Assembly (NCBI GenBank): GCA_012842085.1
Contig: DUTM01000007.1
Span: 1-64,000, forward strand
Source: Mycobacteriales bacterium
GTDB taxonomy: Bacteria > Actinomycetota > Actinomycetes > Mycobacteriales > Mycobacteriaceae
Length of the DNA: 64,000 nt
Direction: 5' to 3'
The notes below the pieces were generated by a model. The model saw only the letters and a list, made by a program, of their open reading frames with translations, was not told where the DNA came from and ran no database searches. Every line of letters begins with the position of its first letter. Position 1 is the first letter of the stretch. Below, piece after piece: positions 16,165 through 25,787 of this stretch. The translations under genes were made by a program, and so were the position numbers.

Positions 16165-16287
16165 ACCCCACCCCTACTACCCCCTCACAACCAGCGAGAA
16201 TTGCCTAAGTTTTAGCTGGCTGCTTACACTATTTACGCAACTGTCCCCTCGCACACGTTCCTACTTCTTTAAAGAGGTTGATTTATT

Positions 16288-16692
16288 GTGCTTCGTACCA
16301 TGATGAAGTCGAAGATTCACCGCGCAACGGTGACTCAAGCAGACCTGCACTATGTGGGTTCTGTGACGATCGACTCTACCCTCATGGAGGCAGCTAACCT
16401 GTGGGAGGGCGAGAAGGTCGATATTGTCGACATTAATAATGGTGCGCGCCTTTCCACCTACTGCATTGCAGGCGAGGCGGGATCCGGCATTATCTCCATT
16501 AACGGAGCAGCTGCGCGGCTTATTGGTCCGGGGGATCTGGTCATCCTTATTGCCTACGGCATGATGGACGAGGACGAGGCTCGCAACTTCCAGCCGAATG
16601 TGGTTTTCGTTGATGAAAACAACAAGATCCTGGAGACCGGCAGTGATCCGGCTAATGTTCCGGAAGGCTCCGGCCTGAAAGACCCGCGCTAG
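16288..16692 (+). CDS. panD: Aspartate 1-decarboxylase
   Basis: 134 residues from a GTG start. PanD makes beta-alanine from aspartate and is a pyruvoyl enzyme that cleaves itself. The processing site Gly24-Ser25 is present in H-Y-V-G-S-V-T-I-D, and the surrounding sequence is almost identical to mycobacterial PanD, including N-G-A-R-L and I-N-G-A-A-A-R-L. Its product feeds PanC, encoded just upstream. The stop codon overlaps the stop of panB on the other strand: both are read from the same CTAG palindrome at 16689-16692. Confidence 0.97.
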   Translation: MLRTMMKSKIHRATVTQADLHYVGSVTIDSTLMEAANLWEGEKVDIVDINNGARLSTYCIAGEAGSGIISINGAAARLIGPGDLVILIAYGMMDEDEARNFQPNVVFVDENNKILETGSDPANVPEGSGLKDPR

Positions 16693-17489
16693 CCCTTGAA
16701 GCAGTGTTCCTCTGCGGGGAATGATCCATCCGCAACAGCATCCTTATAGGCTTTCGCTGCTGCCGTAATTTCTTTACCCACCTCACCGAATACTCGGGCG
16801 AAGCTGGGGCGATATCCTTCCGCCGGCACCGCCATGGCATCCTGCCACACCAGCACCTGGCCATCACAGTTCGGCCCGGCACCAATACCCACGGTCGGGA
16901 TCTTCAGCTCTTTGGTTACCTCGGTGGCAGCATCGGCAGTCACCATTTCGAGAACTACCGCATCCGCACCGGCTGCTTCCACCGCTTTCGCATCTCGCAG
17001 CAATTGTTCTGCCGCCGCACCGCGACCCTGTACCTTGAATCCACCTAAGGCGTTGACGGATTGCGGGGTGAAACCAATGTGCGCCATGACGGGGATGCCG
17101 GCATCCACCAGCGCCCGGATGCGGGGTGCGATGCGTTCGCCGCCCTCGATTTTCACCATGTGGGCACCGGATTCCCGCATCATTTTGGCGGAGCTCATGA
17201 CGGCCTGCTCATCGGAGGCTTCGTAGGTGCCGAAGGGTAGATCCGCAACGACTAAAGCGTTGGGGGCGCCCCGCACGACTCCCCGAGCCAGCGGGATGAG
17301 TTCTTCTAAACTCACGCCGGTGGTGGTGTCGTAGCCGTAGATAACGTTGGCTGCCGAGTCCCCCACTAGCAGCACCGGAATTCCGGCGTCATTGAATGCG
17401 CGGGCAGTTGAGTAGTCGTAGGCGGTCAACATTGCCCAGTGCTGGCCTTCTTCTTTCCACTTTGCTAGATCCAGTACGCGAGTTTTCAT
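16689..17489 (-). CDS. panB: 3-methyl-2-oxobutanoate hydroxymethyltransferase
   Basis: 266 residues, normal length. PanB adds a hydroxymethyl group from methylene-tetrahydrofolate to ketoisovalerate to give ketopantoate, the first step of pantothenate synthesis. Family motifs are L-T-A-Y-D-Y-S-T-A near residue 22, L-V-G-D-S-A-A-N (metal-binding Asp), [26 protein letters not shown] and [14 protein letters not shown]. It is convergent with panD and shares its stop palindrome, so the two are not co-transcribed. In Mycobacteriales the three genes are commonly linked. Confidence 0.96.
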   Translation of the reverse strand: MKTRVLDLAKWKEEGQHWAMLTAYDYSTARAFNDAGIPVLLVGDSAANVIYGYDTTTGVSLEELIPLARGVVRGAPNALVVADLPFGTYEASDEQAVMSSAKMMRESGAHMVKIEGGERIAPRIRALVDAGIPVMAHIGFTPQSVNALGGFKVQGRGAAAEQLLRDAKAVEAAGADAVVLEMVTADAATEVTKELKIPTVGIGAGPNCDGQVLVWQDAMAVPAEGYRPSFARVFGEVGKEITAAAKAYKDAVADGSFPAEEHCFKG

Positions 17490-17633
17490 ACTGTCCAGTA
17501 TTCCACTGTCTGGGTGTTACTAATCAGTCACCCCATTGGAAGTTGCGAATCCACAGGTTAAACGGTCTCTATTCGCTGCTGCAATTGTTCCCATTTCGCT
17601 GTGCAGGGTTTTCCGCGTCTATAGACTGAAGGC

Positions 17634-18029
17634 ATGTACGAAAAAGCTACTGCTTACATTGAAAAGATCGAAAATCTTAGCGAAGACGAGATTATCCCCA
17701 TCGTCCACCATTTCCAGGAACGTCCCAGCAAACAGATCATGGGACGCAACCAAGGCACCATGTACGAATACAACCCCATGCTGTGGGAGTGCCTGAATAA
17801 GTGGTCTGAGGATCATTTTGTTAAGACAGTGTGGGACGAAACTAAAACCATGCGGAAGGAAGATTTTTCTTCCGACGAATGGCTAGACAACCTTACCGAA
17901 CATCAGGCGAATCTCACTCTTTCTTGGCTGGTCTCCAACGAGGATTACCACCGCGGCACTCTTGCCGACTGGGTGAAGAATGGGACTTTGGTGCGCGTGT
18001 TGAAGCGTTTGGAAGAGGCCGACGCCTAG
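17634..18029 (+). CDS. Small conserved-looking protein, possibly DUF6508-like
   Basis: 131 residues, GAAGG site before ATG 17634. It is rich in Glu, Trp and His, with no signal or membrane segment, so probably cytoplasmic. The C-terminal block (S-W-L-V-S-N-E-D-Y-H-R-G-T-L-A-D-W-V-K-N-G-T-L) resembles, from memory, the end of DUF6508 proteins (RxERFxxG...GxLxxLLxRL); this is weak. No function is claimed. It stands alone, followed by the terminator at 18097, just before the DISARM-like operon, and does not look like part of that operon. Confidence 0.7.
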   Translation: MYEKATAYIEKIENLSEDEIIPIVHHFQERPSKQIMGRNQGTMYEYNPMLWECLNKWSEDHFVKTVWDETKTMRKEDFSSDEWLDNLTEHQANLTLSWLVSNEDYHRGTLADWVKNGTLVRVLKRLEEADA

Positions 18030-18096
18030 CGTTTTAATTTCCGCTAACTTTTCATGACAGCTAGCTGAACTGTTGTCGGTTATCTGGCAACTTGTG

Positions 18097-18127
18097 ATGC
18101 CCTCAGGGTATTCCCCGAGGGCATTTC
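18097..18127 (+). terminator. Rho-independent terminator
   Basis: The arms ATGCCCTCAGGG and CCCCGAGGGCAT pair with few mismatches around a short loop, followed by TTTCTT. It isolates the downstream operon from the small gene at 17634. Confidence 0.85.
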
Positions 18128-18159
18128 TTATTGCTGCCGCGACTGTTACGCCGGCCGCA

Positions 18160-18165
18160 TATAAT
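18160..18165 (+). promoter_or_regulatory. Candidate -10 box of the DISARM-like operon
   Basis: A perfect TATAAT lies 51 bases before the ATG at 18217, just downstream of the terminator. No good -35 hexamer is found at 16-18 bases; TTGCTG at 18131 is 23 bases away. It may need an activator or alternative sigma factor. Confidence 0.5.
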
Positions 18166-18216
18166 GCGATGTACAACTAGAAGACTTTAGTTTTAGCTTT
18201 ATTTCCAAGGGATTCA

Positions 18217-21207
18217 ATGACTACGCCAAATTCTCCCGCGAGAACTTCCTCTGCCGTTTTCTCCCCCGAGGATCAGGATTCCTTGGATGCTTTAGCCCCC
18301 GGTAAAACCGTTGTTGTGCGTGACGAAACCTGGCTTGTTACCAATGTGGAACCCAGCGCGGATGGGTGGATGGTGACGGTGCGCGGCCAGTCGGAACTGG
18401 TCCAAGACACCACGGCTGTTTTCTACTCAGCACTGGACGATATTGAGCTGCTTGACCCTGCTACGGCCGAAGTGGTGGGTGACGATTCTTCCCACTACCG
18501 CATGTCGAAACTCTGGTTGGAGGCTCTACTCCGAAAGACGCCTCTCCCCTACGGCGACACCTCTCTTTCTGTCTCCCATGGCATGCTGCTGGATCCTCTG
18601 AACTACCAGGAGATGGCAGTCCGTAAGGCTCTGAGCGATGACCAATTGCGTCCCCGTATCCTGATCGCCGACACTGTTGGTTTGGGTAAGACCCTCGAGA
18701 TCGGCATGATCCTTTCCGAGCTGGTGCGCCGCGGCAGGGGTGAACGGATCCTGGTAGTCACTCCCCGCCACGTGTTGGAGCAAATGCAGCATGAACTCTG
18801 GTGCCGTTTTGCACTACCGTTTGTGCGCCTAGACTCGGCCGGTATTCAGCAGGTGCGCCGCCAACTCCCTGCCACCCGCAACCCTTTCACCTATTACAAA
18901 CGGGCCATTATTTCGCTGGATACGCTCAAGCAGCCCCGCTATAAGCACCATTTGAAGAAACAAAAATGGGACATTGTGGTTATTGACGAATGCCACAACG
19001 TAACTAACTCCAACACCCAAAACCATGAACTAGCAACGGTTCTCGCACCCAATACTGAATCTCTTATTCTCGCGTCCGCTACCCCCCACAACGGTAAAAA
19101 GGATTCTTTCGCCCGGCTTCTCCGCCTGCTGGATCCCTCCGCCGTATCTGCTGATGGGGACTTCACTAAAGAGGACGTGGAGCCTTTAGTTATTCGCCGG
19201 CACCGCCACAGCCCCGAAGTAGCCAATGAGGTGGGCGACCGCTGGGCCGAACGCGCTGAGCCAGTCAATATGATGGTCGAACCCTCCCCTGCAGAAAACG
19301 CGGTCGCGGCGGAACTCTCCACCAGGTGGTTGCATCCCGAAAGTGGCCGCTCCCCATACTCCGGCCAAACCGAGCAGCTTTTTCCCTGGACCCTTGCTAA
19401 AGCTTTCCTTTCCTCCCCTGCTGCTTTGCAGGAATCTATTGAAAACCGGCAGAAAAATATTAGCCCCATTCTCAGCAATCCGGCTGACCATCCTGTTGAG
19501 CAAGTCGCTGCCGTGCGCCACGAGATGGAGGCTCTGCGCAATCTTCACGAACTCAATGCCAAAGCCTTCTCCCCCAAAGCCGGCAAGTTCGCAGCACTAG
19601 TCAACTACTTGAAAGAAATCGGAGTCGGCAAGGACTCCCCCACTCGCGCTGTTGTCTTCGCAGAACGTGTCGCCACCCTCAACTGGCTGCAAGAGCAACT
19701 ACCGAAAGCTCTCGGGCTGCCCAAGAAGGCCGTGGAAATTATGCACGGCGGTATGCAGGACACCAGCCAGATGGAGATTATTGAACAGTTCAAACTCTCC
19801 GAATCCCCCATCCGGGTGCTGGTCACCGGCGATGTCGCCTCCGAAGGTGTCAACCTGCACGCGCAGTGCCACCACCTTATCCACTACGACATTCCTTGGT
19901 CGCTCATCCGTATTGAGCAGCGCAATGGCCGCATCGATCGCTACGGACAAGAACATCCCCCAGTGATCGCCTCCCTCATCCTGACCCCGGAAGATGAGTC
20001 CTTCTCCGGTGACATCCGGGTCCTCTCGGCACTCCTTACTAAAGAAGGCGAAGCCCACCGAACACTAGGTGACGCTTCCTCCATCATGGGCAAATATTCA
20101 GTTGCCGCGGAGGAGAAAGAAATCCGCAACGCGCTCATGGATCAGCGTGACCCGGATGAACTCTTCGCGGAGGCCGAGAAAGAGCAAGCACAAGATGATG
20201 TACTAGCTGCCCTCGGCATCTTTGACGACTACTCAGAAAACCCCGAGGAAGACACCACCCCCACCCAACAAAAAACCACTGAAGAAGGTGTCTGGTCCCT
20301 TTTCAACAGCGACCTCGACTTCCTTCAGCTTGCCCTGCAGCAAGCCTTCGATGATGTGCCGGAGCGTCCCCTCAAAAACGGTGGTGTGAACTGGGAGGTA
20401 AGTACCCGCCACAGCTACGCCAGCCTGGAACCACCCATCGATCTACAACAGCGGCTCCTCAAACTCCCGCAAGACTACCTGCGGGAAGGCCGAGTTCTGG
20501 ACACCTTCAAATTTGCTACCTCCAAGCAGGTAGGTAAAGACCAACTTGATAAAGCGCGCGAAGGACTAGGCGTCAACAACACCACCTGGCCGCAAACCCA
20601 CTTCTTGGGTCCCCTCCATCCCGTTATCGACTGGGCGGCCGACCGCGCACTAGCCAACCTGGGTCGCAACCAAATCTTCGCCATCCGGGGAGATGTAGAG
20701 AGAACCACTATTCTGCTCATGGGCACAATCTCCAACAAACGTGGACAAACTATTTCCCGCGTCTTCTACCGTGCCGAACAGCTCGACCCCAACTTACCCA
20801 ACCTATTCACCACCGAAGTCCTCAAAGATCTTCGCTTCCTTACCGAATCCACTGGTTTCAAGGAAGGCTTCCCCAACCCTGGAGCAATCGAGAACGCATC
20901 GCAGTACCAAAAATTACTTCCGCATGCGATGAAAGCTGCTAAAGGAAGTCTGCAACAGGTATTCAAAACCCAAAAAGAGCTTGCGGATGAGCGCCTCAAG
21001 ATGTGGGGCGATCGCTTCGATGAGTGGCAGCAAAATGCTGATGATCTTGAACTATATGGCGCTTCCCGCACCCAAGTTCGAGGACTTGAACAGCGCATTA
21101 AAGAGGAACGCAACTTGGCGGACTCTCTCAGCCCAGACAAATACGACCTTCGCCCACTACTAGTTATTGTTCCTGCCGACACTCCAGCTGAACCGAAGGT
21201 GATGTAA
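18217..21207 (+). CDS. DISARM DrmD-like SNF2-type helicase
   Basis: 996 residues, AAGGG site before ATG 18217. Superfamily 2 motifs are clear: Walker A region A-D-T-V-G-L-G-K-T at about 150-158, V-V-I-D-E-C-H (DECH) at about 252-258, S-A-T motif III, and in the C-terminal lobe V-T-G-D-V-A-S-E-G-V-N-L and Q-R-N-G-R-I-D-R-Y-G-Q at about 567-577, which is typical of SNF2/RapA-like translocases. The remaining 400 residues are helical without a known motif. By size and position (first gene, followed two bases later by a giant adenine methylase) it matches DrmD, the class 1 DISARM SNF2 helicase. It is expected to move on DNA with ATP. The operon is 16.4 kb with overlaps or 2-base gaps between all genes. 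Confidence 0.85.
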   Translation: MTTPNSPARTSSAVFSPEDQDSLDALAPGKTVVVRDETWLVTNVEPSADGWMVTVRGQSELVQDTTAVFYSALDDIELLDPATAEVVGDDSSHYRMSKLWLEALLRKTPLPYGDTSLSVSHGMLLDPLNYQEMAVRKALSDDQLRPRILIADTVGLGKTLEIGMILSELVRRGRGERILVVTPRHVLEQMQHELWCRFALPFVRLDSAGIQQVRRQLPATRNPFTYYKRAIISLDTLKQPRYKHHLKKQKWDIVVIDECHNVTNSNTQNHELATVLAPNTESLILASATPHNGKKDSFARLLRLLDPSAVSADGDFTKEDVEPLVIRRHRHSPEVANEVGDRWAERAEPVNMMVEPSPAENAVAAELSTRWLHPESGRSPYSGQTEQLFPWTLAKAFLSSPAALQESIENRQKNISPILSNPADHPVEQVAAVRHEMEALRNLHELNAKAFSPKAGKFAALVNYLKEIGVGKDSPTRAVVFAERVATLNWLQEQLPKALGLPKKAVEIMHGGMQDTSQMEIIEQFKLSESPIRVLVTGDVASEGVNLHAQCHHLIHYDIPWSLIRIEQRNGRIDRYGQEHPPVIASLILTPEDESFSGDIRVLSALLTKEGEAHRTLGDASSIMGKYSVAAEEKEIRNALMDQRDPDELFAEAEKEQAQDDVLAALGIFDDYSENPEEDTTPTQQKTTEEGVWSLFNSDLDFLQLALQQAFDDVPERPLKNGGVNWEVSTRHSYASLEPPIDLQQRLLKLPQDYLREGRVLDTFKFATSKQVGKDQLDKAREGLGVNNTTWPQTHFLGPLHPVIDWAADRALANLGRNQIFAIRGDVERTTILLMGTISNKRGQTISRVFYRAEQLDPNLPNLFTTEVLKDLRFLTESTGFKEGFPNPGAIENASQYQKLLPHAMKAAKGSLQQVFKTQKELADERLKMWGDRFDEWQQNADDLELYGASRTQVRGLEQRIKEERNLADSLSPDKYDLRPLLVIVPADTPAEPKVM

Positions 21208-21209
21208 CC

Positions 21210-24200
21210 ATGGCCTCATTCGACTCAATCATCATTGGTGAAGACTGGATCAGTGAACACTTCTTCACCACCGACTCCCGCAAAGAATCCTTCAACAAGG
21301 AAGTCCGCATCGCCCGCAAAGAATGGAAAGACGACTCATTCGAAGTTCCACCCTTCAGCAATTTTGAAACCGGACTCAGTGAACTCCTGGACACAGTTTC
21401 CACCACAGATCGCACCGACATAACTGCCGCCCGCGAACTCAATGCAATCGTCCGCAAAGCCCTCGGCTACCCACAGGAACTACCCGAAACAGTCGGACAC
21501 CGTGCTGACATTCCTGTCAGCGCACCAAACTCCAAATTTGCTCCCGATGGTGAAGTACTTCTCCTGGAGGCCTATCCACTCAACACCATCGAAGACCTCT
21601 TCGATGAGGAAACTGGACTGCTGCTAGACCCTATAGAGGTTGACGGGGAAGAAGTCGCCCGCACCACCAAAGCCCTTTCTGAGCTTTACCGCATGAACGA
21701 ACCACCACAATTTATCGTGCTGTTCGCAGGTAGTTGGGTTGTCATTACCGAAGCGGAACGCTGGGCAGAAGGTCGCTACCTCGCTATAAACCTGCAGCTA
21801 GTTGCAGAACGTAAAGATTCCAAGGTGGCAGGCGAAATGGAAACCGCCTACGCCTGCCTTCGCCAAGAAGCTTTCTTTCCCTCCTACGCCGACGGTGAAA
21901 TCTGGTGGAACCGAGTTCTGGAAGAATCCCGCAAACACACAGTTGGTGTGTCCGAGGATCTCCGCCGGGGCATTCGCGAGTCAGTAGAAATTATCGCCAA
22001 CGACGTAGTGAAACGTCGCTCAGCTGCCGGACTAGATAACACCACCCTGGATGCGAACGAACTAGCTAAACAAGCACTTCGTTTCCTCTATCGAATTCTT
22101 TTCATTCTTTTCGCCGAAGCATCACCCGAGCTGGAAGTGCTCCCCACGGGCGCTCCTGAATATGACGAAGGCTATGGTCTGGATCGGCTGCGGGAACTCA
22201 CTCTTGTCGAGCTCACCTCACCTAACTCCAAGAATGGCACGCATATCTATGAGTCGCTAGCTCTCCTTTTCAAACTTGTGGACCAAGGACACACCCCACA
22301 ACATGATGCAGAGGAACTAAATAACCCTGGATTGGAATTCAATAGCCTCCGAGCAGATCTCTTCTCTCCACAGGCCACAGCACTTATTGATGAGGTGAAG
22401 CTTGGAAACCACGCCGCACAGCGCGTACTCCAAAATCTTCTTCTCACGGATCCCAACTCCAAGAACCAAGACCGCGGGTTCATTAGCTATGCCGAACTAG
22501 GTATTAACCAGCTGGGATCCGTGTATGAGGGTCTTATGTCCTATTCCGGATTCTTGGCTAATGAAGACCTCTACGAAGTCGCACCCAAAGGAGACGCGAC
22601 ACACGGAAGTTGGGTTGTCCCGGTTACACAAGCAGATTCCATAGACGAAAAAGACTTCGTTAAAAAGACTGACCCAAATACTGGGGAAACCAAACCTGTC
22701 CTCCACCCCAAAGGCGCATTTGTTTATCGTTTATCTAACCGGGAACGCCAGCGCTCTGCCTCCTACTACTCACCCGAAGTGCTTACACGATTTGTGGTGA
22801 GCCAGACCTTGGCAGAACTGTTGGATCAAGACGACAAACAAACGACTGCCGATGAGATTCTCAACTTCACTGTGTGTGAGCCTGCACTGGGCTCGGGCGC
22901 GTTCGCGATTGAAGCCGTTCGGCAGCTTGCTACCGAGTATCTGAAGCGCAAACAGGAAGAACTAGGCGAGATCATTCCTGCCGAAGACTATCCGGTTGAG
23001 CTGCAAAAAGTGAAAGCGCATATTGCTTTGCACCAAGTTTATGGCGTCGACCTCAACTCGACTGCTGTGGAGCTAGCAGAAATTTCGCTCTGGTTGGACA
23101 CCATGTTTTCCGGACTGCGCGCCCCTTGGTTTGGTCTCCATCTACGTCGCGGCAATTCGCTACTAGGTGCGCGTCATGAGGTTTACAACAAGAAATCTCT
23201 CAAGAGCAAAAACTGGACCAAGTATCCAGGAATTTCGACATCGATTACTGAACCTGTACAAGAGGGTCAGGTTTACCACTTTTTGCTGCCCCGTGCTGAT
23301 TGGGCTGCAGTTGCTAATCATAAAGAAGCGAAAACCTTAGCGAAAGATGATTGCAAGACACTTCGCGACTGGCGCAATTCCATGCTTCGCAACCCAAGTG
23401 CAAAGAATCTTAAGCGGTTACATAATCTTTCAAAACGTGTAGATGTCCTCTGGCATCACACACTTCTACGCCTGCAAATTGCAGAGCGGGAAATTCATCG
23501 CGAGATTGATATTTGGGGGCACCCGAAACAAAATCACGAAACAAGCATCAGTCGTGAACAGGTAGAAACAACACTTGGGAACCCTGATAGCGCTTATCAA
23601 CGTCTACGCCTGGTAATGGATTCTTGGATGGCCTTCTCCTTCTGGCCCACCACAGTCGATAGCAAAATCCTTCCCACGTTTGAGGAGTGGGTTGACTTTC
23701 TAGAAGACACGCTGGGCAAGTCTAGCTCCAAGAAAAACAAAGATGACAACCAGATTGATCTTTTTACTGCAACCGACTGGAATGCGCTCAATGAGTTTGA
23801 AGAACTCGACCATGCATTTAGTGGCGCACTTTCTCGAGACCAACTAAACGAGAAATATCCTTGGCTCCGGATCACCCAAAAGCTGACACAGAGGGAAGGA
23901 TTCTTCCATTGGGAGCTTGACTTTGCTCCCGTGTTCGACAAGGGTGGTTTCGATTTTCAGATCGGTAATCCACCGTGGGTTCGACCAGATTGGGACGAAC
24001 AAGGCACTCTTGCGGAGCTCGATGCTTGGTGGCAGCTCAATAAAAAAGCTTCAGCACCTTTAAAGAGTCAGAATAAGAAAAAACTGTTACAGATACCCTC
24101 AAATAGGACATTTTATTTAGAGGAACTCGCCAGCAACACTGGTCTTATCACGACAGTTAAAGCGACAGCAGATTTTCCTTTACTGGCGAATTTAAGACCT

Positions 24201-25787
24201 GATCTTTATCGCTGTTTTATGACTATGACATCGCATAATGCAGCCTCTACGGGAGCGATCGGACTTATCCACCCTGAGAGTCATTTCAGTGAAAAAAGAG
24301 CTAAGGGATTACGCAGTAATACGTACAAGCGATTACGCCGCCATTTTCATTTCCACAATGAACTTTTACTTTTTGACGTCGACCACCGAACTGACTTCGG
24401 AGTACATATTTATGGTGCACCCCAGACTCCAAAATTCATTCAACTAACCCATCTTTATCATCCCGACACAGCTGAAAGATCCTTCAAACATGACGGGACT
24501 GGTGACCTTCCCGGAATTAAAGATCCTGACGGTAACTGGGATCTACGACCCCATAAGAAACGCATTACACACGTTGACCTGAACACACTACAAGTTTGGG
24601 CGTCTTTAACCGAGGATGAAAATACTGCTCCAAACCAAACCAGGATGCTTTACCTTGTCACAGATGAAGTTGAACATGTGGCTGAAAAGCTCTCCCAGAA
24701 TCCGCGTCTTTGGGAAATCTCTTATCAGTGGACAAGTGGGTGGAATGAAACAACGGATCGAAGAAAAGGATACTTCCATCGAGAAAGCATCATCCCTAAT
24801 TCGCTAGATGAGCTAATTATCTTAGGGCCTCATTTCACGATTAACCAGCCCTTCTTCAGAACATCAAATCCGACGATGAAGCATAACCAGGATTACACAG
24901 AGCTAAATCTTGAGGAACTTCCTGAAGACTTTATTCCTAGAACAAACTATGCACTATCGATAAGTAAAGACGAAGCTGCTGAGCTGTACCCAAAGTGGAT
25001 TGATCCTGAAACTAATAAAAAAGTACCAAGCACTAACTTCTATACAATTGCTTGGCGTTCAATGGTGGGCCCTGCCGCATTTAGGACATTTCAGCCCGCG
25101 TTACTAGCACCCGGAATTCGTCATCCGCACGGTGTAGTAACCGCAATTTTTTCCTCGCAAGAAATACTTGCATTAACAGCAGGCATTTGGTCATCAATCT
25201 GCATAGATTTTATCTTTAAGATTGCTTCAGCTTCACACGCAAATGATGCTTTTATGAAACTACTTCCCGTAGTAAACAAACATCCCCTCAAAGCTGAAAT
25301 GATTCTCAGAGTTCTCCGATTAAATAGCTTAACCACTGCATACAAAGACCTTTGGGATAATCTATTCGAGCCAATATGGCTTAAAGATGACTGGGTGCCA
25401 CAAATAACTACCACTCGCAGAAACCGCAGCTCCGTAGGAAAAGTAGAACGAAACTGGAATATGGCTACCCCCTTACGCATAGCTCAAGATCGTAGGCAGG
25501 CTCAGGTGGAGATTGATGCAATTGCTGCCATCATGCTTGGTCTAGATGCCGACGATCTCGAAGCAATCTATCTAACTTTCTTCCCAGTGCTCAAACAAAA
25601 TTACGAAGACAGAACTGTTTTTGATCCACATGGTCGGCAACTGGATTGGGAAGATGCCAAACCCTACATCAACGATGGTGAACCCCTTCCGGAAGATCAC
25701 GTAACTGTCGACCGCGTGCGCGATATGCGACTCGCCTACAACCACTTCACGAAGATTCTCAAAGAACGCGAGGCTGGTGAGAACTAA
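21210..25787 (+). CDS. Giant N6-adenine DNA methyltransferase, DrmMI-like
   Basis: 1525 residues. Motif I (SAM binding) is E-P-A-L-G-S-G-A-F at about 556-564, followed by G-V-D-L-N-S-T-A-V-E-L-A; the catalytic motif IV I-G-N-P-P-W is at about 916-921. The 350-residue distance between them and the large flanking regions resemble DrmMI/PglX and Eco57I-type enzymes. There is no obvious nuclease motif. Residues about 940-1420 (24.0-25.5 kb) lie where target recognition would be expected, and this stretch is visibly more AT-rich than the rest of the gene. The expected role is to mark host DNA so that the helicase complex spares it. The stop TAA overlaps the next start (TAATG), giving strict translational coupling. 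Confidence 0.85.
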   Translation: MASFDSIIIGEDWISEHFFTTDSRKESFNKEVRIARKEWKDDSFEVPPFSNFETGLSELLDTVSTTDRTDITAARELNAIVRKALGYPQELPETVGHRADIPVSAPNSKFAPDGEVLLLEAYPLNTIEDLFDEETGLLLDPIEVDGEEVARTTKALSELYRMNEPPQFIVLFAGSWVVITEAERWAEGRYLAINLQLVAERKDSKVAGEMETAYACLRQEAFFPSYADGEIWWNRVLEESRKHTVGVSEDLRRGIRESVEIIANDVVKRRSAAGLDNTTLDANELAKQALRFLYRILFILFAEASPELEVLPTGAPEYDEGYGLDRLRELTLVELTSPNSKNGTHIYESLALLFKLVDQGHTPQHDAEELNNPGLEFNSLRADLFSPQATALIDEVKLGNHAAQRVLQNLLLTDPNSKNQDRGFISYAELGINQLGSVYEGLMSYSGFLANEDLYEVAPKGDATHGSWVVPVTQADSIDEKDFVKKTDPNTGETKPVLHPKGAFVYRLSNRERQRSASYYSPEVLTRFVVSQTLAELLDQDDKQTTADEILNFTVCEPALGSGAFAIEAVRQLATEYLKRKQEELGEIIPAEDYPVELQKVKAHIALHQVYGVDLNSTAVELAEISLWLDTMFSGLRAPWFGLHLRRGNSLLGARHEVYNKKSLKSKNWTKYPGISTSITEPVQEGQVYHFLLPRADWAAVANHKEAKTLAKDDCKTLRDWRNSMLRNPSAKNLKRLHNLSKRVDVLWHHTLLRLQIAEREIHREIDIWGHPKQNHETSISREQVETTLGNPDSAYQRLRLVMDSWMAFSFWPTTVDSKILPTFEEWVDFLEDTLGKSSSKKNKDDNQIDLFTATDWNALNEFEELDHAFSGALSRDQLNEKYPWLRITQKLTQREGFFHWELDFAPVFDKGGFDFQIGNPPWVRPDWDEQGTLAELDAWWQLNKKASAPLKSQNKKKLLQIPSNRTFYLEELASNTGLITTVKATADFPLLANLRPDLYRCFMTMTSHNAASTGAIGLIHPESHFSEKRAKGLRSNTYKRLRRHFHFHNELLLFDVDHRTDFGVHIYGAPQTPKFIQLTHLYHPDTAERSFKHDGTGDLPGIKDPDGNWDLRPHKKRITHVDLNTLQVWASLTEDENTAPNQTRMLYLVTDEVEHVAEKLSQNPRLWEISYQWTSGWNETTDRRKGYFHRESIIPNSLDELIILGPHFTINQPFFRTSNPTMKHNQDYTELNLEELPEDFIPRTNYALSISKDEAAELYPKWIDPETNKKVPSTNFYTIAWRSMVGPAAFRTFQPALLAPGIRHPHGVVTAIFSSQEILALTAGIWSSICIDFIFKIASASHANDAFMKLLPVVNKHPLKAEMILRVLRLNSLTTAYKDLWDNLFEPIWLKDDWVPQITTTRRNRSSVGKVERNWNMATPLRIAQDRRQAQVEIDAIAAIMLGLDADDLEAIYLTFFPVLKQNYEDRTVFDPHGRQLDWEDAKPYINDGEPLPEDHVTVDRVRDMRLAYNHFTKILKEREAGEN

